From the NCBI GenBank assembly GCA_003117195.1, contig BDSI01000003.1, forward strand, positions 248,001 through 312,000: 64,000 nt of DNA. The letters are read 5' to 3'. The notes beneath the pieces are model-generated. The model worked only from the letters and a program-made list of their open reading frames with translations, ran no database searches and was not told the origin of the DNA. This document shows positions 1-12,500 of this stretch, piece by piece. Made by a program: the position numbers and the translations under genes. This stretch comes from Eudorina sp. 2006-703-Eu-15. Its lineage: Eukaryota; Chlorophyta; Chlorophyceae; Chlamydomonadales; Volvocaceae. How positions within the stretch are numbered: position 1 is the first letter of the stretch; each line of letters starts with the position of its first letter.

Positions 1-2481
1 GGACTGACAAATGCGCCTGCGACTTTCCAATCCGTGATGAATGGGATTTTTGCTAAGTACATTGGGAAATTTGTCCTAGTGTATTTGGACGACATTTTGG
101 TGTTTAGTAAGACACCTGGCGAGCACGTACAACACCTCCGTACTGTGTTGTCGTTGCTGCGCGAGCACCAGTTCAAGGCTAAGCTGTCAAAATGCGACTT
201 CAATAAATCGGAATTGAAGTTCCTCGGGCATATCGTGAGCCGCGAGGGTCTGAAAGTTGATGCCACTAAGGTTGCGACGGTGCGTGATTGGCCCGTCCCC
301 AAGGACGTTCGTAAGCTCCGCGAATTCCTTGGATTGGCAAATTACTTCAGACGCTTTATCCAGGGGTACTCGAGCTTAGCAGCTCCCTTGACAGCTCTGA
401 CCGGGTCGAAAGTGCCCTTCGACTGGTCGCCTCGGTGCCAAGCTGCATTCGAGGGCATTAAGACAGCCTTGATCAATGCACCTGTCCTCGCCCTACCCCA
501 GCTGGATAAATCCTTTGAGGTCTGGTCCGACGCATCGATATACGGTACGGGAGCCGTCCTTATGCAGGACGGACACCCAGTAGCCTACACAAGCCAGAAG
601 TTCACCAGTGCTGAACACAACTACACAACCACGGTTCAGGAATGCCTCGGAGTCATTCACGCTTTGACGGAATGGCGCTGTTACCTAGAGGGTTGTGAGT
701 TCACTCTGGTTACGGACCACCACCCCTTGGTTTATTTGCATGAGCAGCGCGGAGCTGGGTTGCTGTCTCGCAGACAGGCACGCTGGATGGAATACCTTCA
801 GCGGTTCAACGGTATGAAATGGGAATACCGTCCAGGGCGTATCAACGTGGCTGACCCCCTCAGTCGGATCCATGACACGGTGCTAACGGTGCTTGCCGGG
901 GCCCTAACGGTTGGCGACCTTGGCAAACGGATACGTGGAGGGTATGCTGGAGACCCTTGGTTCTCAGGAAGAAAACCGAAGGCAGCACGGATGCAGTTAA
1001 AAAGACGGGAAGATGGGTTCTGGTACAAGGGAGATCAGATAGTCGTACCCAATGACCCCGCGCTGCGCACGTCAATTATTCAGGAGTACCATGACACTCC
1101 GTTCAGTGGGCACCGTGGTGCAAATCGCACCCAGGAAGCAATCGCGCGAACGTTCTGGTGGCCTGGCCTCCACACAGACGTACAACGATACGTTGCAGCT
1201 TGCCCTTCGTGCCAGCAAAACAAGCCCCTAAACAGGAAGCCGGGGGGCCTACTGCGTCCTCTCCCGATTCCACAGGGAGTGTTGGAAAGCGTGTCCCTGG
1301 ATCTGATCACACAGCTGCCAACCACCAAAAACGGGCACGACGCTGTCGTTGTGTTTGTGGACCGGCTCAGCAAGATGACCCACTTTGCTGCCACGCACAC
1401 CAGCGCCACGGCGGAAGACTTGGCACGCCTATTTGTGTCCACTGTCTTCCAGCAACACGGACTACCCAGAAACTTAGTCTCAGACCGCGATCCACGGTTC
1501 ACGAGCAAATTCTGGAAGGAAGTAACGCGCCTGCTTGGGACTCATTGCTATATGAGTACGGCGTTTCATCCACAAACAGATGGCCAGACCGAGCGGATGA
1601 ACCGACTCCTAGAGGAGACACTCAGGCACTACATTGGTCCCACACATGATGATTGGGAAGACCACCTGCCGCTTGTGGAGTTCGCGATAAACAATGCTTG
1701 GCAGGAGTCTATTGGCACCACCCCGTTCTTATTGAACGGTGGGAGGCAGCCGCGTACCCCGGCTGACCTTGGGTTACAAAGTAATGTGCCTGGCGCTGTA
1801 CGATTCGAGTCCAGCCTCCGTGAACGACTCGCGAGAGCAAAGGCGTGCCTGCAAGTCGCGCAGGAACATCAGAAGAAGCATGCCGACAAGCGACGGAAAG
1901 CTGTCGCCTTCTCTGAGGGTCAAGAGGTGTTGCTCAATACGAAGAACATTACGTTCAAGTCCCCTGGGACGCGCAAGCTGATGCCGCGTTGGATCGGTCC
2001 GTACCGTATAGAGAAGATGGTTGGATCCGCGGCCGCCAAACTCAGTTTGCCAGTAGACATGAAGATACACCCAGTGTTCCACCTGAAACCTTACAAGCGG
2101 GATGGCCGGACTCCGCCACCACCGGCCTTCACAATCGGTGAAAATGAGTACTGGATGGTAGATGATATCGTGGATCACCGAGATGTCAGTGCCGGTCGGG
2201 GCCGATACAGGCGCGAGTATTTTGTCAAATGGCAGGGCTTCCCACCTTCTGAAAACAGTTGGGAGCCTGACGACTCGCTACGGGAGTCCGCCCCGGTGGA
2301 ACAGCTGGTGGAAGCATACGAAGCCCGCCTGCCTGAGGCGAGCCGCAAGGAGCATTGTCATGCTGCGCTCAAGGCGCAAAAACAGGAAAACCGGGCCAGG
2401 GAAGTGGCCCCTCCGCCTCAACAGGAGAAGCAAGATGCATCGGCCGTTCCGCAGCCGCCGTTGGGTAAACAACAACGGTAA
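1..2481 (+). CDS. Ty3/gypsy chromovirus pol polyprotein, 3' part
   Basis: The frame is open from the first base of the window and ends at TAA 2479-2481, so the 5' part of the element (gag, protease, start of reverse transcriptase) lies outside. Visible in order: RT fingers/palm with GLTNAPATFQ and the YLDD active site (bases ~82-93); RNase H with SDASIYGTGAVLM and VTDHHPLVYL; an HHCC integrase zinc finger (GHRG ... CPSCQQNK); an integrase core with acidic residues in SLDLITQLP, VSDRDPRF and TERMNRLLEE; and a C-terminal chromodomain (YFVKWQGFPPSENSWEP). The integrase-after-RNase-H order and the chromodomain define a Ty3/gypsy chromovirus. Chromodomains of this group usually steer integration to particular chromatin. 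No internal stop or frameshift is seen in the visible part, so the copy may be young. Confidence 0.95.
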   Translation, partial: GLTNAPATFQSVMNGIFAKYIGKFVLVYLDDILVFSKTPGEHVQHLRTVLSLLREHQFKAKLSKCDFNKSELKFLGHIVSREGLKVDATKVATVRDWPVPKDVRKLREFLGLANYFRRFIQGYSSLAAPLTALTGSKVPFDWSPRCQAAFEGIKTALINAPVLALPQLDKSFEVWSDASIYGTGAVLMQDGHPVAYTSQKFTSAEHNYTTTVQECLGVIHALTEWRCYLEGCEFTLVTDHHPLVYLHEQRGAGLLSRRQARWMEYLQRFNGMKWEYRPGRINVADPLSRIHDTVLTVLAGALTVGDLGKRIRGGYAGDPWFSGRKPKAARMQLKRREDGFWYKGDQIVVPNDPALRTSIIQEYHDTPFSGHRGANRTQEAIARTFWWPGLHTDVQRYVAACPSCQQNKPLNRKPGGLLRPLPIPQGVLESVSLDLITQLPTTKNGHDAVVVFVDRLSKMTHFAATHTSATAEDLARLFVSTVFQQHGLPRNLVSDRDPRFTSKFWKEVTRLLGTHCYMSTAFHPQTDGQTERMNRLLEETLRHYIGPTHDDWEDHLPLVEFAINNAWQESIGTTPFLLNGGRQPRTPADLGLQSNVPGAVRFESSLRERLARAKACLQVAQEHQKKHADKRRKAVAFSEGQEVLLNTKNITFKSPGTRKLMPRWIGPYRIEKMVGSAAAKLSLPVDMKIHPVFHLKPYKRDGRTPPPPAFTIGENEYWMVDDIVDHRDVSAGRGRYRREYFVKWQGFPPSENSWEPDDSLRESAPVEQLVEAYEARLPEASRKEHCHAALKAQKQENRAREVAPPPQQEKQDASAVPQPPLGKQQR

Positions 2482-2534
2482 ATGGCTGATGGCTGATGAC
2501 CCCTGGGCCACAGAGCTCTCGGGACGTTCGCTTC

Positions 2535-2547
2535 AGAGGGGGGGGAG
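2535..2547 (+). other. Polypurine tract of the retroelement
   Basis: An A/G-only run dominated by G lies 53 bases after the polyprotein stop and directly abuts the TGTAACG start of the putative LTR. Priming of plus-strand DNA synthesis at such a site is standard for LTR elements; here it is inferred from position and composition. Confidence 0.6.
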
Positions 2548-2944
2548 TGTAACGCGGATGTTACGGACTTAAGAAATACTTAAGGACGTAGGCATCGCGA
2601 CACAAAGCCACAGAGCTATCGGCCTGGGAAGCCGTATACGGTTATGACCGTATATGGGAAGGACCGTAGGCCTTGCCTATTTAGGATCACCTTCAAGACA
2701 CCTTCCACTACGGGGCGTACGTCGTGGTAGGGTTTATGGTATCACGCGCTACATGCCGTAGTACGGCACTAGGCCTGAGCGAGGGCCTAGGCGCATAAAG
2801 GCTCGCACGGGTAGGGCGGGTGCCGTCGCTATTACGCCTAGCGGCTGAGGATCGTTTCCTCACTACGCCAAGACTACTAGACTCTGATCCTACGCTTCCG
2901 CAGTGGTTACACTTGTACGCCAAGTACCCACACGCGTCGTTACA
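2548..2944 (+). repeat. Probable 3' LTR (~397 bp)
   Basis: The segment begins TGTAACG immediately after the polypurine tract and ends with the inverted heptamer CGTTACA, the usual TG...CA arrangement of LTR termini. The right border is less certain because another GTTACA lies nearby (~2906). The matching 5' LTR is outside the window, so identity between the two LTRs cannot be used to confirm borders or age. Confidence 0.5.
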
Positions 2945-3366
2945 CGCCGGGCGCAGGGTCTGTCCAGAGGTCACAAGCAAGTCACCTCCGCACTGCCCCA
3001 AGATCTGTAACGCCTACCGATGTGCAGTTTCGCCGTTTCAGTACCAGTAGTGGACGAAGGAAGGAAGACATGGACGAATGGGCCGATAGATATTACACGT
3101 GGCGGACAACACGAAGCAAGTAAAGGGAGCACTGATTAGTACATTAGCTGCTGCTTCTGGTCAAGGAACGCTGCGCTTAGGAGATAGAGCACGTCCTTGT
3201 CCCTAGCATCCATAGATGGCTTGCGGCCCCGCCCTGGCCTCGCTTCGGTCTTTCCCGCCCACCTCATGCCCCAGTATATACCTGTATATACCTACCGCGG
3301 GCGGTTTCAGGGTGAAATTCATACAGAACATGTGAAAATAATGAAGACCGAAGGTTATGGGCATCA
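2945..3366. other. Intergenic, no gene seen
   Basis: Sequence between the retroelement and the ~1 kb dispersed repeat. Frames are short and unsupported; no RNA gene or family motif was recognised. Confidence 0.5.
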
Positions 3367-4356
3367 ACAAGTAGGGGTCGGCTTCCTCGAAGCCGGAAAA
3401 GGGCGGGGCCCCCTACAATCCGTACAGGCCGCTTGCTTTACAACGGAAACTCTGTTACCACGCAAGAGTGTGAGAGAGTGAAAGGGTGCCATTGAGGGTG
3501 TCGTTGATGTTGGAGGTGGATCGGCGTGCATAGATTGAGCAAGATCAAGCAGGTAGGGTAGCCCGGAAACCAACCTGCAGTACGCGCCGCCAACGGCGGT
3601 TACCGCATCTGCATTATTATCGTAACGCTCTGCACTACAACATCCGTCTGCCAAGCAGATATCAAAAATCAAGCTTGAAGCATTGTGGCCGTGAAACTGT
3701 CGTTGTTTGGTCCGTCGGCAAGCTTGCAACCCTTCTGCTGCACGCGTGCAGCAGACGTGAACCTCTAAAGTTTGCTACAATAGTTACATAGCAATGTAAA
3801 GCAAAAGCAGGGTGCAAAAAAGTCGCGGTGAGAGCCGGACTTCGGGCCATCGGAACTGGAGAACTCGTTGGTACTCGGTATGCTATCCCTTTGCATCTTG
3901 AAACTTTGATTCAATACATAATGTTGAATTGTATTCATCTGGCAAAACAGAAAGGCAAAGCTTGGTGTTGGTGGCATCTTGATGTTCAAACATCAGAACA
4001 CTATGGAAGTTCAATTTAGCACGCGCCACCTGCCCCTAATCCAAGTATGCATCACGCGGCACCTGTTGCAACAAACATGAGCGCGAGAGGCGTTGGGTGG
4101 ATGTTGACTCGGGTCCATGGAGACCGCGGAGCTTTACTTTGACCGTTTGTGCGCAAAGAATTTTTTCCAGCCAAGCCAAGGATACCTTGCAATAGAGGAC
4201 AATTAATATGACAAACATTGCGAATTAGTTTAGCGGATAATGAACGTTTTGCCGTTAGCCACGCACGGCACACACACACACACACGGACATGGGCAATCC
4301 TAGGGGGCGGGGCCCCCCGAACGCGCTTCGCGCTGGGGCCCCGCCCAAAAAGATGC
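3367..4356 (+). repeat. Dispersed ~1 kb repeat, copy 1
   Basis: This segment is closely similar over its whole length to 48886-49899, in the same orientation, and the similarity stops abruptly at ACAAGTAGGGGTCGG on the left and AAAAAGATGC on the right. Both ends are hairpin-forming: left GGCTTCCTCGAAGCC, followed by GGGCGGGGCCCC; right two GC-rich arms around GCGCTTCGCGC. The GGGCGGGGCCCC boxes at the two ends are in inverted relation. A short (CA)n run lies near the right end. No open frame long enough for a transposase is present, so it looks like a non-autonomous element; its family is not recognised. Confidence 0.8.
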
Positions 4357-5057
4357 TGGTGTGATATTGTACAGGGAAACCTGCTTGAGGTGGTTGGAAC
4401 GGATAGCCGCCGATTCGTGGTGGTTGGACAGGGTTGGACGTCCGGTCGACACAGTGTCTGCATCACCGCGACGCTTGGGATAAGAATATAGGTATTAAGA
4501 AGTGATTGCTCGGTATTATAATGTTTTATCATGTTCGATGTGATCGGTCTGTTTTCAACGGCATATGTATCGGCGCGTATCCGCTGCCGTTGGCCGGCGG
4601 CGCTTCGAGCGATTTGCGGCACGGTGCGGCAAATTGCTGGAAGTTCCCCACGCTACTTTTTTATTGTGTATAATTTGTTTAATTTCATTCGGGCAAACAA
4701 GCATGGTCGTCTGGTTAACGTTTGAAATGGGGGGAAAACTGGTTACGCCGGTTGAAACGTTTACCGCACTCCAGACCGGAAACTCCAACGGTAAGCGTAT
4801 AAAAGCCATGAATGCTTCCTGTTTGGCCACAGAAACCTCGGAATCTCTTCAGCTTTGTCTCCGTTGATACATGCAGCAGCATACCCGTATTATTAATCAG
4901 CCCTCTGCGTGGCGCTGACCCTAGTCACGGCACCGGCCTGACCTATCCACCAGTTCCTCCAACGGGGGCGTTCCATCTCAATTTCCGCACAACACCGCCT
5001 CCGTTTCTCTAGCATCGAGCGTAAGTAAAGGGACTGCGCCTTTCCGCACATACAACG
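4357..5057. promoter_or_regulatory. Upstream region of the peroxidase-oxidase gene
   Basis: No coding frame is supported. A TATAAAA motif at 4798-4804 lies ~250 bases before the ATG of the downstream gene and could be its TATA box, leaving a long 5' UTR. This is position-based inference only. Confidence 0.35.
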
Positions 5058-6489
5058 ATGGCGCCAAGGCCCTTCACGCCGCGCGCCCTGGCGGTGCTCG
5101 CGGTTGCCGTGTTGGCGGCCGCGCTGCTGTGGCCTGCAGCCTGCCCGCTCCGCCTCGCGCACGCCCAGTCCCTCCTCGGCGGTGTTCTGGGCCTGACGAG
5201 CTGGCTCCTCACCGGCATCAGTCAAACGGTCGCGGCCTCGCTGGGCCTGGTCGCCGGCACCGTCACCACGCTCGGGGGCGCCGTGGTGGACGTGACCGGG
5301 CTCCTTTCCGCAACCACTCAGTGCAGCGGCCGACTGTGCGTCAACTTGGAGAGCGTGAGCAAGGCGCACCCGGACCTCGCGGACACGAACGCCAAGGTGC
5401 TGCTGTGGAGTCCCAAGGTCGGCGGCACCACCGCCGGGAACGAGTACGATCCCAGCACCAAGGACTGGGCTTCGGTGAGCGAGCGCTGCATGCGCGGTGG
5501 TGCGCGCCGGGCGGGCGCCGAGCGGGGGCCGGGGGGTAAAATTGAAGAAAGAAAGAAACCGGGGGCGGGGTGCCCAGGAGTTGGCGAGCCCATCAGAAGC
5601 CTCCGTGGGCCCGTTTTTCGGGTTAGGATGGGGTTCGGACTGACCTTCCTGGCCTCGTAACTGCGGTGGTTGCGTGTGGTTCATGCCGTACGGCGCGTGC
5701 AGGTCGTGGCCACGTGCAGGGCCATGTTCAAGCACGAGAAACGCCTCGCGAGCTTCTTCATCCGGTCCGCGTTCCACGACTCCATGGCGGTGGATGTGCT
5801 GTCCTGCCCGGGACCCGACTGCGGCGGCGCGGACTCGTCGCTGCTGCTCACGATCGAGGAGCTGACCCGGCCAGAGAAGTGAGCAGCGGGGGCGGAGTGC
5901 GGCGGCGGAGTGCGGCGGCGGAGTGCGGGGGCGGAGTGCGGGGGCGGAGTGTGGCTGGGGTGGTAGCGCGGTGCGGGGTAGCAGGCCGGCAGCACCCGGC
6001 AGCTTCCGGCAGCTGGCACTCGCTCGCCGGCGCACTTTGCACGACACACCCCAGACCGTGCCGTACGTGTCCATAGTGAGACACCGTGCCGTGTGTGTGT
6101 GTGAGTTGCCGTACATGCCACCGCCCCACCACCGGATGCAGCTCGGTCGTCGAAGCGTGACCTCCCGGTCGTCGGGCCTCACTACCGAATCCCGCGTGGT
6201 GATTCGCGAATGCATTGATGTAAATGAAATGAAGGAATGAATGATTAATGTGTCGCACGATGCCCGCATGCCGTTCACGCCCACAAATCATTCTTTGAGA
6301 CCTTGCCACACAAACCCCAACTATCTAAGAACCTCCCGTCAACGAACCACCCCTCCATCCGTCAGCATCAACGACAACTTCGCTCTTGTCACCTCGCGAG
6401 CTGCCAAGAAGATTGCGTCCTTCTTCGACATCAGCGTGGCTGACACTGTGGCGGTAGGTCGCGCATGTCTATCTGCTCGTTGCTGTTGT

Positions 6490-6524
<35 letters not shown>

Positions 6525-9500
6525 ATGTCTACTCAGCCGCTCCTTAAGCTGATTTCCGTCTCACGGCACGGGCCGTGCTCGGCCGTGTCCCTCGTGCGGG
6601 CGTTTCAGGACCTGCCTGCCAGCGGTGGCTGCCATTTTCCTGACATTTTCCCGTTGATCCCTTTATTTGGGTTCCGCTGTATCGTTCATTCATTTTCCCT
6701 GACATTTTCCCGGAGATTACCGTCATTATCCTGCTCCATGCAGGTGTGCGCCGCCGTGGCACCCGAGGCCCTGAGTAATGGTCGAATCAAAGTCCTTCCC
6801 GCTAATGGAAACCGAGTACTGCCTGTGGGCCGTCTGGATTCTGTTAAGCCTGCGCCGCCTGGTCAGCTGCCCGCAGCTTCCGCCGGTGTGGAGGATTTCG
6901 TGAGGTTCTGGAACAGCCGTGGAATCTCCACACGAGAGGCGATGGCACTCATGGGCAGCCACGCGCTGGTAGACCAACAGGTACGGACGTACGTTCTCAA
7001 TCCCCAGTACAATTCGCGCAAGATGTTGGACTTTCTTGAGCGAATATGACGATCAATCTTATTAAGTAAGCGAAATGCATTTCCTTTGCTTTTTATGACA
7101 GGGTCCATTCGCTTACTATTGAGTTTTGTGTTTGCAAAACTGTTGACTTTTCTGAATCAAGCTCTCGGGTGCATTGCGTAATGGCCAAATTACTATACCA
7201 AAATACTTGGGGCCTCATGTTATATTTTTCAACATGGTTTTAAGTTTAGCCAATTAAGTGTAACATTTCGCGGGGTCTCCCTGAGCCCCGCTGCACTTAA
7301 ATGTAGAGATAGATGAAATCAGTCCTCGCCTCTTTTTACCGACACTGGTACTGGCCGGACGCTGGTCCGTCACGCCCTTGCCGATCACCAGGGATGCTTC
7401 CAGGGCCCCACGGCCAAAGATTACTGCGACCCCACCCGCGATGACTGCAGCAATGTCCGCATGTTCAGGTATGTGTTCCTATTTGTCCTCCATTTAATCT
7501 GCCAACTTCTTGATCACATTTCGTACAGCTCGCGCTTTGGTCGCCATCAAGCAATAACTACCTATTTGAACGCATCCTGTAACGACCTAAAAGATGCCGT
7601 ACGGAAAAAAGTACTGGTATTCGATACCAATGGCGACACGGCGCGGCCAAAGGCTCCCCGAGACGCTGTGCATGCAGGGTCTCCCATTGCTTGGGGGACT
7701 CACACCGTAACCCGGCGTACGTTGCGCACCCGTAGGTGGGAGAACCACTACTTCAAGGACCTCTGCTCGCCCACCATCAAGATCAATGTGGTCACGGACC
7801 CAGCCGCCGACCCCCCCGAGCCCCGCGAGACCCCCCTCCTGGGCATGACGCCCCCGGAGCTGGACGCGGAGGCCCGGCTGCAATCTTGTTCGGTAAGCAG
7901 TGGTCGCGTGGACGGTCGGCAGATGGAGGTCTCACCAGCAGCAGCCTCTCAGGCCGTTTCAGGCATTCGCTCCACCGCGGCGCGCAGATTTGCATGATAA
8001 GGTGCTGTGCTGCCCTGAGCTGTGCTGCGCTGCCCTGTGCTGTGCTGAGCTATGGTTTGAGACGAGATGCTTGTGCACCTGCCAAGACGCCACCCTCACG
8101 TGCGCTGGCAGCTGGCCTCTGGTACCCGGTACCAGCGCTGTCTACATCGGGCTCCCCGCGACGACTCGATGCGTGTAGCTCTGCGCACTTCCGTCCGTCC
8201 CACGCACCGTCCGGGGGCATTCACAGCACTGGAGCACACGTACGGGTGTAGGCCAATGATGTTGCAGTGGGCCCCGCGGGTGTCATGGGTGACAGCCGCA
8301 GCCTCACATGGGGCCATACATGTAGGCAGCAGGCTTCCGCAGCGGGTTCATTCTCCGGCGCCATGCGTATGCACAGGTTCCATCTGTTGCTGCTGCTTCT
8401 GCTGCTGCCTGTGCGCCTTCGCTCGTACCGCTCGCAGTTCAGCAGCAAGGAGGGCCGCGCCATGGCGTTGAACGAGCTGCGGCTGATGCAGGCCGGGATG
8501 ATGCCCGAGCGGCCGCCGGTGAACGACGGCGCGTTTGTGCGGTGGCGCAACGACAACTGCACCGCGGGGGCGGCGTTCGGCGTACCGGCCTCCAACTGCC
8601 CCCACGCATCTTCGTGGCTGTACACCCCGAACGATGCCTTCCTGGGGCAGGCCTGCCAGGTGGGAGCGTGGTCGTGCTGACGGAAGGGGCGTCGGGGACC
8701 GGCCAGCGGTTAACCGTACTTGGTCAGCGCGGACCGTCCAAACCCGTTCGTCAACATCGCTGAACTAATACGTAATATCTATCGGATGTCATAGCACTAC
8801 AGATTAGGTCCAGTCCAGTGCATGTCCAGTCTGCGCTTAGACGGGTTGTTCAGCGAGCCACATCTGTCCACCTGAACCCTGAACCCGGACCACTCCGGAC
8901 CAGTAGCTGCCGACCACCCGAGGGGCGTGTTGATGTCACGAACGGATGGATCCTTGGATGGGATCGGGATTCCTGCGTCTGCTCATTGGGGGTTCCGTCA
9001 TTTCAGCAGCTCAGCAGCGCCCGCACACGCAGGTCCACGCAGACCTGACCGCTTCTTGTCTTAGTACCTGCTGCCTGGGATGCTGCAGGGCGTCGGCTCC
9101 ACCCCCGCGCACGCCGGCGTGCGGGACGCCGCCCGCGCCTTCCTGGACCAGCCCACGTGGGACAGCGTTTACCGCACCGCGTACATAAAAATGGTCTCCA
9201 CCTTCGCGAAGTACTCGCCGGCGGCGGTCTCCAGGCCCCTCAACATCAGCGGCGATGAGTGCGCCAGCGGCACCCACCTGGAGGCCGCCTGCGCGCAGCC
9301 CGGCGCGGGGGCAGCCACCCAGGACACCAAAGATCTGTACGGCGGGCAGTACGTACTGCTGGATCTGGCGGGCACCTGCAAGTCCTGCTCTCAGGGTGCG
9401 AGGGGGCTGGGCTGCGGCGGGGCAGCGCCTCAGGGCAGCTGATGGGGGTCCGGGGAGTCCGGCAGTGCTGTCGTACCGGCGCTCACCTAGCGAGGAAGTC

Positions 9501-12500
9501 GACCACGCCACCATTACTTTGCTGTCCTTCACGCATCACGATACGGAAAGCCGCACTCACGCACTTACTCACTCACGCGGCCGTTGCCTTCCCGCCTATT
9601 GGTGCCCGTCGTATTGCTGGCACCTCCCGCGCTGACACCTCCCGCGCTGGCACCTGGGTGCTTACCCGGCAGGCGCCTGCTCCCGGGACCAGTGCTACTG
9701 GTGCGCCTCCCAGTTCAACACCCGTCTCTTCAAGCCAAGGAACGGTGCGTGCGTGGACCTGCCCGTCGTCGTCGCTAGCCACCGCCGGCCACCGGCGGAT
9801 GCACCTGTGTTGACTTGAATGAATTAACAACGAAATAGGATATTAGTAGTCGCCCACAAGGTGTACCCGAGTCCCGAAACAGGATATGTTGGACCCCAGG
9901 GGCAGGTCCAGCATGTCAGACGCGTCCTGTGTATTGGGTCCGCCTTATTGAGTGTCGCCTGGCCGCGCCAGTCAACCTGTTGGTTGTCGTGCTCCTCCGC
10001 GTGCGTGCAGACCTTGTGACGGGCCCCAACTGCTGCGCCTGCTCCACCATCCTCCGCGAGTACCGCTACAACGCCACCAGCCAACAGGTGCGGCAAACGA
10101 CAAGGGGGAGCTGCGGCGGCGGTTTCCGTGTTTTGCAATGCTGTTGCGTGACTACTGGATGGATGGACGTCGGGGCATCTGCCTTTGAGCTCTCCCATTC
10201 ATCGTCCAGTCCTCTGTAGACAACCGGCTCATTAGAGGTGCACCTACCGCCGTTTCGCCCAGCGCCTTCGTGACAGTATGTAGCTCACCCGACTCGCCCG
10301 GCTCACACGTCACACCCGGTTTGCCCGGCCCATCACCCGGCTCATCCCGGCAATGTATCTGTGAGGATATGTGTGTGTATGTGTGTTTCATCTTCAACCA
10401 GGATATCAGCCTGCCTAGGAATGGTGGTGCGCGGCAGCTGGAGTGGCCTTTTCACCGGCCAGCAATGTTACACGCTTACACCCAGTCACTACTCATGGAT
10501 TACTGGCGCCGGCCATCCCTGTCGTGCCCGCAGGTCATCTTCCTGCCCTTCATGGCCCGCTACCCGGAGCTGCTGCCGACCACCCTGCTGGCCCCCGAGC
10601 CCTTGCCGGCTGTGGGAACTACGGTGGTGCCGGAGCGGCCGCTTCAGCGCGTTACTTCGGATGACAGTGAGTCCAAGATCGGACAGGTTTCTTGTCTGTG
10701 CGTCCGAACACACGCTTACGCGCGCACTGCATCGCGTCGCCCGTGATGGCACTGGTCCTGCCCGTGATGCTGTATGAACGACGCGACGAGCATTATTGTG
10801 GGAGGTGCCAGTGTGTCCCTCGGGACTCTCGGGGCCCTGAACTCTGAAGCCCTAAACCCGCCTAAACCCCTTGCATCGGAGACCGCCCATGCTGCACAGC
10901 TTCTGCTAAACCTTTGCCTTTGCTGTCAGATCCCTGGATGGGTGCCCTTATCATGTCGGCCCCGCGTAGACGTCGCCCCCTCCGTGGCGGTCAACGGGGC
11001 GCTCGGCAACCCGCCCGTCACGCCCTACCATTCGGACCCCAGCACGGTAAGCCCGTTCGTACGTTTCCCCTTCGTGGCTGCGGCACCGCGTGTCTGATGA
11101 GGCCGGCCGGGGAATGGCTGCTGCGGCTGCGGCTACGGCAACGACACTTGACAAGGTCATGCCGCTGCGGCGGCGGCGGGTGCTGCGCTGCTGCAGGTGT
11201 GCCCGGCCGTCGACGGCGTGCGCGTCAAGGTCGAGGGCTTCCCCTCCAGCCCCTTCAAGTGGACGCCCTTCACGCAGCCCTTCGCCAAGCCGCCTCTGGC
11301 CCACAAGGCCAACAGCTACTGCAAGTAAGGCCGCCATGCATTTCCCCTGCCTGTCCCGACCCTGCTCCTGGGCTGCTGGCGCCCGCGGCTGCGGCCCCCG
11401 TCGCCGGTGTTTACCTTGACTCATGCCCGGTTTCCCCACCTAACGGGCCACCCACCTCCCCTCCCGTACAGGCCCGGTACGAACCTCTGCCTCGACGCGT
11501 ACGAGATCGACATCTACCCCGTGTCCCTCAACCTAGGCTGCCCCAACGGTCCCACGTGGCTGTTGTCGTACAACGGATCCGTACCCGGGCCCACCATTCG
11601 CGCCACGGTCGGCCGCCAGACGCTCGTCCGCTTCAACAACCGCTTGACGCCCTCGCGGCTGGCGGGCACGCCCTTCTCCAGCTTCACGCCGTGCGACACG
11701 ACGTCCGGCCGCCAGGGCCGGCCCATCTCGGTGCACCTGCACGGCGAGGCCAGCCTGGCGCCGTACGACGGTTGGGCCGAGGACTCCACCTGCGGCGGCG
11801 AGACCAAGGATTACTACTACCCCAACCGCCGTCAGGTCACCGGCTGGTACCATGACCACCAACTGGAGATCACCTCGGGTGGGTGGGTGCGTGCGTGAGT
11901 TGCCTTAACATGGGTACGGGGCGGCGGGGCTGCCGTACATATGTGAACAGATGTACGGCGCGTGATGACGTGGTCTGGGTGGAGGTTTGTGGCTGCTTGT
12001 GGTGCGCGAGCGAGGTTCGGCGTCCGAGAGGCGAGGGCCCAATGCTGAGTGTATGGGCGGGGTTTTCAAACGGGCGTGTATCGGGGGGCACAACGTGATC
12101 AAGGATGGCGTTGGGGTTGCCTCGTTCATTCCGGGCTGAATGCCCCGCGTTGCCCCGCGTTGTTTTCCGGCGGCACCAGCGGTGGCACACGCCACATACA
12201 GGTCTTGTCCCCCCAGGTTTGTCTCCCCAAGTTTCCTCAGCCGTGTGACACCGCTTCTGTGTCTGTAGAGAGGAACCCGCCGCCCGACCCAAACCCCTTA
12301 ACAATCTTTTGTGTGTGCATTCAGAGAACGCCTACTTCGGCTTGGCGGGGTTCTACATCATGACCGACAAGGCCAGTGAGGGCGGCTGCGGGGAGCCCTG
12401 GAACCTGGACGAGCTCCCCGAGACGGAGATGATCTTCAAGGATATCGTACTGGACGAGACCTGCCAGCTGTACTACGACACCAACGTAAGGCGAAGCGTT

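Noticed and set aside
1080..2178. Minus- and alternate-frame ORFs inside the retroelement
   Set aside because: Shadows of the pol frame, which carries all recognisable domains.
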